A stretch of DNA of 64,000 nt from DATCKG01 sp036562385 (GTDB taxonomy: Bacteria; Bacillota; Sulfobacillia; Symbiobacteriales; Symbiobacteriaceae), in assembly GCA_036562385.1 (NCBI GenBank), contig DATCKG010000048.1, positions 1 through 64,000 of the forward strand, in the 5' to 3' direction. The notes below the pieces were generated by a model, which was not told the origin of the DNA, searched no databases, and was given only the letters and a program-made list of their open reading frames with translations. Below are positions 1 to 8,073 of this stretch, one piece after another. The first letter of the stretch is position 1, and the number at the start of each line of letters is the position of its first letter. The translations under genes were made by a program, and so were the position numbers.

Positions 1-1
1 G

Positions 2-157
2 ATCCGCACCTTCCACTCGGCGGCCCTGGCCCTTCTCCGGGAGCATCTGCACCTGTATCCGGCGGCCGGCCGGGATGCCCACTTCGGCATCGCGGATACC
101 CGTACGCAACTGGCCCTGGTGAAGGAGGCCATTGCCGAGCGGAACCTGTGCCTGAGC
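2..157 (+). pseudogene. UvrD/PcrA-type helicase fragment
   Basis: Reading frame 2 gives about 50 residues that look like a piece of a superfamily I helicase: a TFHSAALALLRE stretch, as in the UvrD/PcrA TFHS motif followed by a leucine-rich helix, then a GIADTRTQLALVKEAIAE segment resembling the D-x-x-Q-x-x-x-(I/V)-K region that follows it in that family. The similarity stops near base 157, where the opposite strand becomes recognisable as DnaE. No start, RBS or remaining helicase motif is present. It is the end of a truncated gene or a recombination joint; the gene may continue to the left of the window. This is recognition by eye only. Confidence 0.4.
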
Positions 158-159
158 GG

Positions 160-685
160 CTTTCTTGCGGGCCTTCGGTTTCGGTGGCTTCGGCGCCCCG
201 AACGCTCCCTGTACCTCTGCTTCATCGACGATGAGGTTGTCGCCGTCCTTCTTGCCGGTGACGATCAGAATGTCGCCTTCCCGGAACGTGCCCGCATACT
301 TCTTCCAGGTGCTGGCGAAGAAGGTCAGCTCCCGCTTGTCCTCCTGCGTCTCGATCGTGACCCAGGCCATTTCACCATTACGGGCCTGGTGCTTCCGAAT
401 CCGCCGCACGATGCCGGAAGTCTTTACGCCCCGCTTGCCGTTGGGCGTCTCGTTCCAGCGGACATATGGCAGATCATCGAGCGGATGACCGGTCACGTAG
501 ATGCCGAGCGACTCCTCTTCCCAGGCCAGGCGGGCACTCTTGTCCCAGGCGTTCTCATCATACTGCGGAGCGAACTCCGCCGTCTTCTTCGTCGTCGGCG
601 TGCCCTCCGGCAGCATCTTCCGCACCGTGAAGCAGAAGTAGTTCCAGAGCTTGAAGCGATTCGGCTCCAGGCTGAGCACCCTCCG
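160..685 (-). pseudogene. DnaE-type DNA polymerase III alpha C-terminal fragment
   Basis: Leftward translation gives about 175 residues matching the C-terminal part of a DnaE polymerase: a helix ending in SLGIYVTGHPLDDLP (the SGHP-type element), followed by an OB-fold-like segment including MAWVTIETQEDKRELTFF and REGDILIVTGKKDG. The equivalent region of the intact dnaE at 23096-26578 has LGFYVSGHP and a similar OB-fold, so the assignment is good, but the sequences differ too much for a recent local copy. A TGA at 686-688 closes the frame upstream, so the polymerase core is missing. The 3' part runs into sequence that reads as UvrD on the other strand. A remnant of a second, possibly phage-borne, polymerase is likely. 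Confidence 0.55.
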
Positions 686-708
686 TCAAGAGGGTGCTCG
701 CTCTTTTT
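674..708 (+). terminator. Rho-independent terminator-like hairpin
   Basis: A perfect 9-bp stem (GAGCACCCT / AGGGTGCTC) with an 8-base loop is followed by CGCTCTTTTT on the + strand. On the minus strand the T run is absent, so it is oriented to stop rightward transcription although no convincing intact rightward gene precedes it. It separates the scrambled left edge from the aminotransferase operon. Confidence 0.5.
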
Positions 709-712
709 CCGC

Positions 713-3340
713 TTAGTCGTCCCCGGCGGGATGCAGAACCCGGGCGCGGCAGGCCATCAGCCGGTCCCAGGCCTCCCGGGTAAGAGGCCGGTCGAAGCTG
801 CGGAGTTGGGCCAGGGAGAAGCCCAGCCGCTCTCCTGCCTCCCGCAGGTGCAGAATCGTCGGCAGGTTCAGGTCGCTGCCAATGGAGGTGTCCTCGTAGT
901 GGTGCTCCAGGCCCAGAATCATGGTCTCGGCCATGCACGCGTAGGCAAGGCCCCGTTCAAAACCGAAGTTCCAATGGAAGTCCGGCAGTCCGGGCACCGC
1001 CACCACGCCGCCGTCGATCACCAGGACGTCCGGCCGGGACTTCTGCACTGCCCGGGAGACGTTCGGCGGCCGGGAAAGGTCGCACACCGCGGCGCCGAAC
1101 TTCAGGTTCTCCGGCGTCACCAGGTGCTCCAGGCTGCTGGTGGCCGTCACCACCAGATCCGCCTCCGGCAGGAACCGGTCGATTTCGGCGGTGAGCACGA
1201 GGTAGCCCTGGGCCTCCAGCCGCTCCGCCAGGGCCTGGAACTGCTCCTGCTCCGCCTCCGGGTCAGGCACCGGCCCCAGCGCCTGCAGGGCAGCCCCGAT
1301 GGTCCCCTGGGGGAACGGACCGGACTGATGATAGATCTGGGCCAGGTGGCGGCAGATGTCCCCGGCCACCTTGAGCAGCCGCTTCCGGGTGGCCTCCGGC
1401 CGGGCGGGATTGCCGATCAGGATCAGCCGGTGCACCTTTTCCGACAGCAGGATGGCCGTGGCCCGGCCGATGGAACCGGAGGCGCCCACGACGGCGATGG
1501 TGGCCTCGGTGAGGTTGGTACCCAGTTCGGTGACCGCCTTGTAGACGGCATCCACCGCCGCCACCACGGTGTAGCTGTTGCCGGTGGTGATGGCCACGCC
1601 GGGGTTCTTCAGGAGCAGCCCCGCCCGGGTGACCACCGAGGTGTAAGCCCCGAGGCCTACAATCCGGGCGCCCCGCTCCCGGGCCAGGTCGATGCCCCGC
1701 TGCACCAGGTCCACTGCTTCCTGACGGGGCATCTCCATCAGTTGCCGGGCGGTGCGGGGAATGGCAATAAACTCCCCGAACGCGGTGCGGCCATCCTTGG
1801 CCACGATGCGGGTCGCCCCCACCACGAAGGGGTCCAGCAGGTCGTTCCACCGGTCCGCAAGCCGCTGGATCTCCTCTTCGGTGAAGACCTTCAGGCTCTC
1901 GTCCATCTCCTTGTAATTCTGCAGATCCACCGGATGGACCAGGAAGGCCCAGCGGCCTTCCCGGGGATCGCCGGAGGGCTCCGGCACGACCCGTCGGTAG
2001 GGCGCCGGCAGCACCTGAGGCCGTGATTCAACGCCCAGCAAATGACCGATCAGTTCGGCAGTATTGCCCTGGCCCAGGTACTGAAGCATCCGCCCCACCG
2101 CGTCGATCACCTGCTGGCACTGCTCCCGGGTGGCGATCAGCGGCGGTTCGATGCGGATTACATCGGAACCGTTGAGGGTGGGAGCCACCCGGACGTGTTC
2201 GACGTTGAGCAAGTAACTGGCCAGCACCGGGGTGAGGCTCTCCTGCTCGGCCAGCACCCCCAGCAGGCTGGTCCGGCCGAAGGTGTTCATGTCCACGCTG
2301 AACTGCAGGCCCAGCATGTACCCCCGGCCCCGGACCTCCTTCAGCACGTGGGGATACCGGCGCTGCAGGTCCTGCAACCCCGCTTTCAGGAAGGCGCCGT
2401 TTTCGGCCACCTGCCTCACCAGCGCCTGGTTGTCGCGGGTCAGCATCTCCAGCACCCGGATGCCCACCCGGCAGGCCAGGGCGTTGCCGGCAAACGTGGA
2501 GGAGTGCTTGGTGGCGAACTCCTCGTTGTAGACCTGCTCCGTGCAGAGGATGGCGCCGATGGGAACGAGGCCGCCGCCCAGGGCCTTGGCTAGCACCATC
2601 ACATCCGGGGTGATGCCCTCCTCCTCGCAGGCAAACAGCCGGCCCGTCCGGCCCAGGCCGGTCTGGACCTCGTCCAGCACCAGCATCACGCCATAGCGGC
2701 TGCACAGCTCCCGGGCCCGGGTGAGGTATCCCGGGGGCGGCTCCACGATGCCGCCCTCGCCCTGGATGGGCTCCACGATGAAGGCGGCCAGTTCCGTCCC
2801 CTTCTCGGCGAAAAACGCCTCCAGGGCGGCGATGTCGCCGTACGGCACCTTGTAGAAGCCGGGCACCGGGGCGCCGAAAGCCGCCTGATAGCTGGTGCGG
2901 TTGGTGGCGGAGAGGGCGCCCAGGGTCTTGCCATGGAAGGAGTTAGAGGCGGAAAGGATCCCCATCCGGCCCGTGGCCGAGCGGCACAGTTTGATGGCGG
3001 CCTCCACCGCCTCGGCACCGCTGTTGGCAAAGGTTACGTACCGCAGCCCTTCAGGCGCCACTTCGATCAGCCGGCGGGCCAGCTCACCGGCGGCCTCCAG
3101 GAAAGAGGGCTGAACGAAGGAAGGCTCGCCGCTCTGCTCCACCGCGCGGACAGCCTCCCAGATCTCAGGTGGATTGAACCCAAAGGGCAGCGCGCCGTAG
3201 GCGGCCATGAAATCCAGATACCGCTGCCCCTGGTCATCGTAAAGGTAGCACCCCTCCCCCCGGACGTACCGCTTGTCCATGTTCAGCTTTTCCAGCAACT
3301 CTCCCAGATGCGGATTTACATACTCCCGAAAAGGGTGCAC
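713..3340 (-). CDS. Aminotransferase class III fused to acyl-ACP-reductase-like domain
   Basis: An 875-residue two-part enzyme. Residues 1-430 form a class III PLP aminotransferase of the ornithine/GABA type: NSGAEAVEAAIK, VEPIQGEGG, LDEVQTGLGRTG and the PLP lysine in VLAKALGGG. Residues 470-860 resemble the cyanobacterial long-chain acyl-ACP reductase (aldehyde-forming) family: GLGAYTSVVT, TTGNSYTVVAA, a Rossmann loop VVGASGSIGRA, and VCDLSRPPNVS, which holds a cysteine where those enzymes have the acyl-enzyme cysteine. The inferred chemistry is reduction of an acyl thioester to an aldehyde and its transamination to an amine; this is untested, and the substrate is unknown. It is the last gene of a leftward operon, 24 bp after its neighbour. 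A fusion of these two activities is unusual. Confidence 0.8.
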   Translation of the reverse strand: MHPFREYVNPHLGELLEKLNMDKRYVRGEGCYLYDDQGQRYLDFMAAYGALPFGFNPPEIWEAVRAVEQSGEPSFVQPSFLEAAGELARRLIEVAPEGLRYVTFANSGAEAVEAAIKLCRSATGRMGILSASNSFHGKTLGALSATNRTSYQAAFGAPVPGFYKVPYGDIAALEAFFAEKGTELAAFIVEPIQGEGGIVEPPPGYLTRARELCSRYGVMLVLDEVQTGLGRTGRLFACEEEGITPDVMVLAKALGGGLVPIGAILCTEQVYNEEFATKHSSTFAGNALACRVGIRVLEMLTRDNQALVRQVAENGAFLKAGLQDLQRRYPHVLKEVRGRGYMLGLQFSVDMNTFGRTSLLGVLAEQESLTPVLASYLLNVEHVRVAPTLNGSDVIRIEPPLIATREQCQQVIDAVGRMLQYLGQGNTAELIGHLLGVESRPQVLPAPYRRVVPEPSGDPREGRWAFLVHPVDLQNYKEMDESLKVFTEEEIQRLADRWNDLLDPFVVGATRIVAKDGRTAFGEFIAIPRTARQLMEMPRQEAVDLVQRGIDLARERGARIVGLGAYTSVVTRAGLLLKNPGVAITTGNSYTVVAAVDAVYKAVTELGTNLTEATIAVVGASGSIGRATAILLSEKVHRLILIGNPARPEATRKRLLKVAGDICRHLAQIYHQSGPFPQGTIGAALQALGPVPDPEAEQEQFQALAERLEAQGYLVLTAEIDRFLPEADLVVTATSSLEHLVTPENLKFGAAVCDLSRPPNVSRAVQKSRPDVLVIDGGVVAVPGLPDFHWNFGFERGLAYACMAETMILGLEHHYEDTSIGSDLNLPTILHLREAGERLGFSLAQLRSFDRPLTREAWDRLMACRARVLHPAGDD

Positions 3341-3364
3341 ACGGCTCCCCCCATTTCCTTCGTG

Positions 3365-4285
3365 TCAATCCGCGGCCGGTAATGCGGCTCCGAACCGCTC
3401 CACCCGCGGGGTAAATTGAATCCGGTCCAACCATGCCTCATAATCCGCCGGCGTCATCTCCTCCGGATGCTTGCCGGCGAAGGCGACAATCAACGCCTCC
3501 ATCAGGTTGGTGCCGAAGGAACGGCCTCCGATGTTGGGCGTGGTGGTCACCAGCATGGCAGCCCCCCGCTCCCGCACCTCCTCGACATTGGCAGGGGTCA
3601 CCGTGTTGGTCAAAATCACCTTGCCGTCCAGCCGATCCGGCATGTGCCGCCGGATATACAGCCAGTCCCCGGCAATCATATCTGCCCACTGGTAGTAGCC
3701 GGAGAAGCGGACCTCATGCTTGTCCTGCTTCTCTCCAGTGGGATAGAGCCACTGAAAGGGCAACTGCGTGATCACCGGCAGAATCACCCGGGCCAGCTTC
3801 TGTACCGTCTCCAGCTTGCGGATAGGAATCTGCAGCCCCAGGGCGAACATCAAGTCGCCGAAGATCGTCTCGGCTCCCAGTTCCGCCAGCGCCTCGGCCA
3901 TCCCAAACCGGTCCACCGAAGAGACCAAGAGCACCTTGCGGCCCTTCAGCGGCATCAAGTTCTGATCCACCCAGCGGATCACCCGCCGCTCCAGGGTGTT
4001 TTTCAGCCCGGAACCGTCCACCACCGGTGTCCGGGAAGCCGCCTCCACCAGCCGCCGGGCGTCCCGGAAGGCGTAACGGCGGCCGCCGGCGTGCAGGTAC
4101 AGGTCGATGCCTCCGAGGCCAAAAGCGTCCACCTTGCCATCCAATTCCCGGATCAGAGCCACCGCCCGGGCCATGTCGCCATCGGTGCCGATTCGTTCCA
4201 CCACCACCTGCTCTCCCAGAATCTCGGTGGTGGCAGCGTGGTTGCGTCGGGAAGAACCAAGGCTGACGCTGACGATCCGTTTCAC
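3365..4285 (-). CDS. Quinate 5-dehydrogenase-like conserved protein
   Basis: A 306-residue soluble protein starting at GTG, with its start overlapping the stop of the upstream HTH gene by 4 bp (GTGA), so the two are translationally coupled. It contains conserved-looking blocks SVSLGSSRRNHAATTE, DAFGLGGIDLYLHAGG, LLVSSVDRFGMAEAL and LVTTTPNIGGRSFGTNLMEAL. I recall homologues in spore-forming Firmicutes carrying the automatic label quinate 5-dehydrogenase. I see no classic N-terminal Rossmann glycine motif, so the substrate and even the reaction are uncertain. Coupling to the HTH gene and the aminotransferase-reductase suggests a shared small-molecule pathway. Confidence 0.6.
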   Translation of the reverse strand: MKRIVSVSLGSSRRNHAATTEILGEQVVVERIGTDGDMARAVALIRELDGKVDAFGLGGIDLYLHAGGRRYAFRDARRLVEAASRTPVVDGSGLKNTLERRVIRWVDQNLMPLKGRKVLLVSSVDRFGMAEALAELGAETIFGDLMFALGLQIPIRKLETVQKLARVILPVITQLPFQWLYPTGEKQDKHEVRFSGYYQWADMIAGDWLYIRRHMPDRLDGKVILTNTVTPANVEEVRERGAAMLVTTTPNIGGRSFGTNLMEALIVAFAGKHPEEMTPADYEAWLDRIQFTPRVERFGAALPAAD

Positions 4286-4830
4286 GTGTCTGCCTCCCTA
4301 TCCTGGGATCCCTTGATGCAGCGGATCAGGTCGCGGACCTCTTCGGGATCCACGTACTTGTCCTCGTGAATGGGCGATGTGCCGATCTCGATGCCAATTA
4401 CGTGGGGACCCACCAGACCCTCCACCATCCGGAGGCGCTGGTCGGATCCAATAAAGATCACCCCGTCGCACTCCCGGGCGCGGGCGATCAGTTCCATCAC
4501 CTCGTTGAGAAGGTCGGCGCCGTTTTTGCTGCGGGCGAACTGGAGGCGTTCCTCCTCGGACATCAACAGGATGAAGTCAACCCCCTCCTCCTCCGCCATG
4601 GCCGCCAGTTCTGCCCGGTTCTTGATGGGAAAGCCCACCAGGGCGATGCGCTTCCCCTTCCGCACCTCGCCGATGGACTCCAGACGGGAGATGAGGGTCC
4701 GGTCCACCTGCAGTTTTTCAGCCACCTCGAGTTGTGAATAGCCCTGGGCCCGCAGTTCCAGGATGCGGTCGACGGTTTGTACGATCCGGTCGCGATTCAC
4801 CACCTTGTCCCCGATGCGGACCAGGCGCAT
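4282..4830 (-). CDS. HTH transcriptional regulator heading the operon
   Basis: A 182-residue protein with an N-terminal helix-turn-helix (residues about 14-52, GYSQLEVAEKLQVDRTLISR) followed by an alpha/beta domain with GKRIALVGFPIKN near residue 60 and GVIFIGSDQRLRMVEGL near 120. The C-terminal part looks like a ligand or nucleotide-binding fold but I cannot name it. It is the first gene of the leftward operon, and its promoter carries two TGTGCACA palindromes, so it is probably autoregulatory. The regulatory role is inferred from the HTH and the context. Confidence 0.65.
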   Translation of the reverse strand: MRLVRIGDKVVNRDRIVQTVDRILELRAQGYSQLEVAEKLQVDRTLISRLESIGEVRKGKRIALVGFPIKNRAELAAMAEEEGVDFILLMSEEERLQFARSKNGADLLNEVMELIARARECDGVIFIGSDQRLRMVEGLVGPHVIGIEIGTSPIHEDKYVDPEEVRDLIRCIKGSQDREADT

Positions 4831-4855
4831 GGCCTCTTACCCCCGATCGCCGTAC

Positions 4856-4908
4856 TGTGCACAAGAATGTGCTAGGCAGATTCTACAGCTTTGTGCACAG
4901 GCATGCAA
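4856..4908 (-). promoter_or_regulatory. Leftward promoter with twin TGTGCACA operator
   Basis: Reading leftward, TTGCAT (4908-4903) and TAGAAT (4885-4880) are separated by exactly 17 bases, a good sigma-A type promoter. Two identical palindromes, TGTGCACA at 4892-4899 inside the spacer and at 4856-4863 just past the start point, lie 36 bp apart. Their placement is that of repressor operators. The start codon of the HTH gene lies 26 bp beyond the second palindrome. Confidence 0.65.
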
Positions 4909-5090
4909 GAGCGGGATCCGATTTGAGACGTCAGCCTTGTGTTATCCATTTCGCGCATCTTAACGAAAACTGAACCGAAGCTAAACCCACCCCACACGGG
5001 ACCGCAACAACCGCCTGGTACGATCGCCTTGAAATCCGTGAACTCCGGACGACCAAGGCGCAATTTATGGGGCCATGCCGCAGACGCGCG

Positions 5091-5123
5091 AAAAGACCGG
5101 CATGCCCGAAAGCACGCCGGTCT
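5091..5123 (-). terminator. Terminator of the glycine-rich gene
   Basis: An 8-bp stem (AGACCGGC / GCCGGTCT) is followed leftward by TTTTCGC, 7 to 40 bp after the stop of the glycine-rich gene. Between this and the start of the HTH gene at 4830 I see only the leftward promoter described separately. Confidence 0.6.
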
Positions 5124-5129
5124 CTTTGA

Positions 5130-5381
5130 TTATTGTACCTTGCCGTAACCGGGATAGTAGCCGTACGGAATCCCCACTTGGCCAGGGGGATACTGCTTGG
5201 CGAAGCCACCTCCCTGGGTGGGCATCCAGAATCCGCCCTGACCCCACGGAGAGCCCTTTCCCCACGGGAAGCCCTTGCCCCAGCGGTGACCCTTTCCCCA
5301 GGGGTGTCCTATGCCCCACGGGAAACCTTTTCCCCAGGGAGAGCCCTGCCCTTGCGTGCCGCCACCGCTAAACTGGTTCAC
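5130..5381 (-). CDS. Small glycine/tryptophan-rich hexapeptide-repeat protein
   Basis: An 83-residue protein of unknown family. Residues 14-49 are six tandem hexapeptides of the form x-(P/R)-W-G-x-G, e.g. SPWGKG/FPWGIG/HPWGKG, encoded by six 18-bp units (5235-5342). The C-terminus is rich in Gly, Tyr and Pro (VGIPYGYYPGYGKVQ). I chose GTG at 5381 because GGGGAGAGGTGA lies 5-10 bases upstream; a longer reading to 5444 is possible but lacks a better RBS. It has its own terminator. Low complexity and aromatic repeats suggest a structural, perhaps spore or surface, protein, which is speculative. A second Gly-rich protein occurs at 54333-54635. Confidence 0.6.
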   Translation of the reverse strand: MNQFSGGGTQGQGSPWGKGFPWGIGHPWGKGHRWGKGFPWGKGSPWGQGGFWMPTQGGGFAKQYPPGQVGIPYGYYPGYGKVQ

Positions 5382-5487
5382 TTCTCTCACCTCTCCCCAT
5401 CGTATGCAGCACCCTCCAGGCAGCGTTCTTCCGCCTTGCGGCACGGCCCCGCTGACTACCGGAAAACCATCTCAGGGAGGGTCTGCT

Positions 5488-6366
5488 GTGAACGGATACC
5501 GGCTGCTGGCTCTAGATATTGACGGAACGCTCCTGAACCCCGCGGGCGAACTGACCCCCCGGGTGCAGAACGCCGTAACCGGCGTGATGCGCGCCGGCAT
5601 GCTGGTCACCCTGGCGACCGGCCGCAACCTGCGGAGCACGCTGCCCATCGCCCGGGCCCTGGGCATCACCGCCCCCCTGGTCGTGAGCAACGGCTCCCTG
5701 GTGATTTGCCCCGTCACCTCCCGGGTGCTCCTGTACCGGCCGCTGGATCCGGAGGTAGCAAAGCAGACGGTCCAACTCCTGGAGCGGGCAGGGCTGGCGG
5801 CCTGCGCCACCCGCGTGTGCCTGAGCGGTCCGGATTTCTTCTACGCGCAGTCGCCGTCCTATTTTGCGTTCGACCTCCGCCGGGGGCGCCCCCCTGAGTC
5901 GGTCCAGAAAGTGGCGGATCTGGCCGCGGTGGCGGCTCGGATTCGGCCCCTCAAGGTGATGGCCCTGGACAGCACCGACGCCGTGGCGGCCGCGGCCCGG
6001 GAACTGGAGCGGCAATTCGCCGGCCGGTGCCGCGTGTTGATCACTCCGGAGGGGGAAGGCTGCGCTCTCCTGGAGGTCTCGGCCCCCGGCGTGACCAAGG
6101 CCACGGGCCTGGAGCGCCTGGCTGCCCTGTACCGGATCTGCCCAGAGGAGATGATTGCGATCGGCGACAACCGCAACGACCTGGAGATGCTCCGCTATGC
6201 CGGGCTGGGCGTGGCCATGGGCAACGCCGATGACGAGGTAAAGCAGGCCGCCCGTGTGGTAACGGCCCCCAACGACGCCGACGGCGTGGCCGTCTTTCTC
6301 GAATCGTTTATCCTTCAGGGGGCTTCTTCGCGAAGCGTGCCGGAGCCCACCGCAACACGGTCTTAA
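5488..6366 (+). CDS. Cof-type HAD-superfamily phosphatase
   Basis: A 292-residue HAD hydrolase of the Cof/YkrA class. Motif I is LLALDIDGTLL at residues 6-16 (nucleophile Asp), motif II is VVSNGS near residue 70, and motif IV is GDNRNDLEML near residue 229, with the C2-type cap between them. It is a probable cytoplasmic sugar-phosphate or nucleotide phosphatase; the substrate cannot be told. GTG at 5488 is preceded by AGGGAGG at 5474-5480 and fits the family N-terminus better than the longer open frame from 5311. Its stop codon lies inside the first Pho-box repeat of the downstream pstS gene. Confidence 0.85.
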   Translation: MNGYRLLALDIDGTLLNPAGELTPRVQNAVTGVMRAGMLVTLATGRNLRSTLPIARALGITAPLVVSNGSLVICPVTSRVLLYRPLDPEVAKQTVQLLERAGLAACATRVCLSGPDFFYAQSPSYFAFDLRRGRPPESVQKVADLAAVAARIRPLKVMALDSTDAVAAAARELERQFAGRCRVLITPEGEGCALLEVSAPGVTKATGLERLAALYRICPEEMIAIGDNRNDLEMLRYAGLGVAMGNADDEVKQAARVVTAPNDADGVAVFLESFILQGASSRSVPEPTATRS

Positions 6367-6402
6367 CAATGCCTACCCACAGCCTTAACACGGGAATAGT
6401 AA
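6363..6402 (+). promoter_or_regulatory. Pho box and promoter of pstS
   Basis: TTAACA at 6363-6368, a weaker TACCCA at 6374-6379 and TTAACA at 6385-6390 lie at exact 11-bp intervals, the phasing of PhoP-binding direct repeats known from Bacillus. A possible -10 (TAGTAA) follows at 6397-6402. Position before pstS supports phosphate-starvation control by the PhoP/PhoR pair encoded downstream. Confidence 0.65.
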
Positions 6403-6449
6403 AGTGAACGTGATGAAATAGACGGGGTCTCCGGAGGAGTGGGAGACAG

Positions 6450-7301
6450 ATGCGAACCACCCTGCGCAAAGGTGCAGCGGCGCTGCTGGCATGTGTCCTC
6501 GCGCTGGGTCTGGCAGGCTGCGGAGCCAAGGAACCGCCTCCCGGCGCGCTCACGGGAAAGGTCAGCATCAGTGGCTCCACCGCCCTGTTGCCCCTGGCCA
6601 AGGCCGCCAAGGAGCTCTTTGAAGAAAAGCATGAATGGGTCACCATCAACGTCAGCGGCGGGGGATCGTTCAGCGGCCTGAACCAGGTATCCACCGGGGC
6701 CGTGGACATCGGCATGTCGGACATCGAGGCGCCCCCGGAGATGGCAGAGGGTCTTGTGGAGCACAGGGTGTCCATCTCGCCCTTTGTGATCGTGATCCAT
6801 CCGGATCTTCCGGTCGAAAACCTGACCCTGGAGCAGGCGGCACAGATCTTTCGGGGGGAGATCACCAACTGGCGGGAAGTGGGCGGCCCGGATATGCCTA
6901 TCACCGTGGTGAGCCGTCCGCAGTCGTCGGGCTCCCGGGCCACCATCGTGGCCACGGTGCTGAAAGGCCAGGGCGACATCACCCGAAACGCGGTGATCCA
7001 GGACTCCAACGGCAAGGTGCGGGAGACCATCAGCACCACCCCCGGTGCCATCGGATACGTGGAGTACTCCTACTACCAGGAAGAGATGGCCCGGGCGGTC
7101 TCGATCGACGGTGTGCCCTGTACCCCCGAGAACGTGCTAAGCGGCCGGTATCCGATCTGGTCTTACGGCCGGATGTACACCCGGGGCGAGCCCACTGGAG
7201 CGGCAAAAGCCTTCCTGGACTTTCTCCTCAGTTCGGAGTTTCAGGAAGGCTACATGGACGTGCTCAAGCTCATTCCCGTCACCGGGATGCAGGCAGAATG
7301 A
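6450..7301 (+). CDS. pstS: Phosphate ABC transporter substrate-binding lipoprotein
   Basis: A 283-residue secreted phosphate-binding protein. Residues 1-24 are a lipoprotein signal ending in the lipobox LAGC, so it is probably tethered to the outer face of the membrane. The mature part has the PstS signatures SGSTALLPLA, a serine-rich phosphate loop (SGGGSFSG), DIGMSDIEAPPE and SRPQSSGSRATI. It is slightly shorter than average for the family. GGAGGAG precedes the ATG. It is the first gene of a pst-pho module and lies behind a Pho box. Confidence 0.9.
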   Translation: MRTTLRKGAAALLACVLALGLAGCGAKEPPPGALTGKVSISGSTALLPLAKAAKELFEEKHEWVTINVSGGGSFSGLNQVSTGAVDIGMSDIEAPPEMAEGLVEHRVSISPFVIVIHPDLPVENLTLEQAAQIFRGEITNWREVGGPDMPITVVSRPQSSGSRATIVATVLKGQGDITRNAVIQDSNGKVRETISTTPGAIGYVEYSYYQEEMARAVSIDGVPCTPENVLSGRYPIWSYGRMYTRGEPTGAAKAFLDFLLSSEFQEGYMDVLKLIPVTGMQAE

Positions 7302-7325
7302 GAGGGGGGCATCGCAGCCCCCCTC
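7302..7325 (+). terminator. GC-rich hairpin after pstS
   Basis: A perfect 9-bp stem (GAGGGGGGC / GCCCCCCTC) with a 6-base loop sits directly after the pstS stop, without a T run. Such a stem may partly terminate transcription or protect the abundant pstS message from 3' decay, giving more PstS than the downstream products. That role is inferred. Confidence 0.5.
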
Positions 7326-7374
7326 CGCTCTCATGTTATAGTGGTAGCAAGACAGGCAAGGGAGGAATCAGGAG

Positions 7375-8073
7375 ATGGCCGAGCGGATCCTGGTGGTGGA
7401 CGACGAGGCCGCCATTGTCCAGTTGGTGGCCTACAACCTGCGCCGGGCCGGCTTTGAGGTTATCACCGCAGACAACGGCGAGGACGCCCTCCGGATTGCC
7501 CGGACCGATCCGCCCGACCTGATCATCCTGGATGTGATGCTCCCCGGCTTAGACGGATTTGAGGTCTGCAAGCGCCTGCGGCGGGAGCAGGACGTGCCGA
7601 TCCTGATGCTAACCGCCCGGGGGGAGGAGATCGACCGGGTGGTGGGCTTCGAGATCGGCGCGGATGATTACGTCACCAAGCCTTTCAGCCCGCGGGAACT
7701 GGTGGGAAGGGTCAAGGCGATCCTCAGGCGCAGCCGGAAAGACCCGGTGCCAAATCCCCGTGAGTCCGTTACCTTTGGGACGCTAACTATCAACTTCGTT
7801 ACCTATGAGGTTACCCGGGATGGCCGCCGGGTCGATCTTACCCCCACGGAGTTTCAGATCCTGAAGGTGCTGACGCAGAACCCCGGCCGGGTCTTCAGCC
7901 GGGATGAGCTGGTGGACCGGGTGATGGGGCCGGACTTTTACGGCGATGTCCGGACGGTGGACGTTCACATCCGCCACCTCCGAACCAAACTGGAGGAAAA
8001 CCCGTCGCAGCCGAAGCTGATTGAGACGGTGCGCGGGGCAGGCTACAAGTTCGTGGGAGACCGGAAGCAATGA
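7375..8073 (+). CDS. phoP: PhoP-type OmpR-family response regulator
   Basis: A 232-residue response regulator. The receiver domain (residues 4-118) has the acidic pair DDE near 10-12, the phospho-accepting Asp in LIILDVMLPGLDG, and the Lys in DDYVTKPF. The C-terminal winged helix (about 130-230) has the OmpR pattern LTPTEFQILKVL and TVDVHIRHLRTKL. GGGAGGAATCAGG precedes the ATG. It overlaps phoR by 4 bp (ATGA) and is embedded between pstS and pstCAB, so assignment to phosphate control is strong by context. Confidence 0.88.
   Translation: MAERILVVDDEAAIVQLVAYNLRRAGFEVITADNGEDALRIARTDPPDLIILDVMLPGLDGFEVCKRLRREQDVPILMLTARGEEIDRVVGFEIGADDYVTKPFSPRELVGRVKAILRRSRKDPVPNPRESVTFGTLTINFVTYEVTRDGRRVDLTPTEFQILKVLTQNPGRVFSRDELVDRVMGPDFYGDVRTVDVHIRHLRTKLEENPSQPKLIETVRGAGYKFVGDRKQ

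Noticed and set aside
119..2026. A 635-codon rightward frame over the left edge and the aminotransferase fusion
   Set aside because: Only its first part before base 157 resembles a protein family; the rest is the reverse of a clear coding sequence.
5235..5342. CRISPR-like array from the regular 18-bp units
   Set aside because: The units are contiguous without spacers and encode a peptide repeat in frame.
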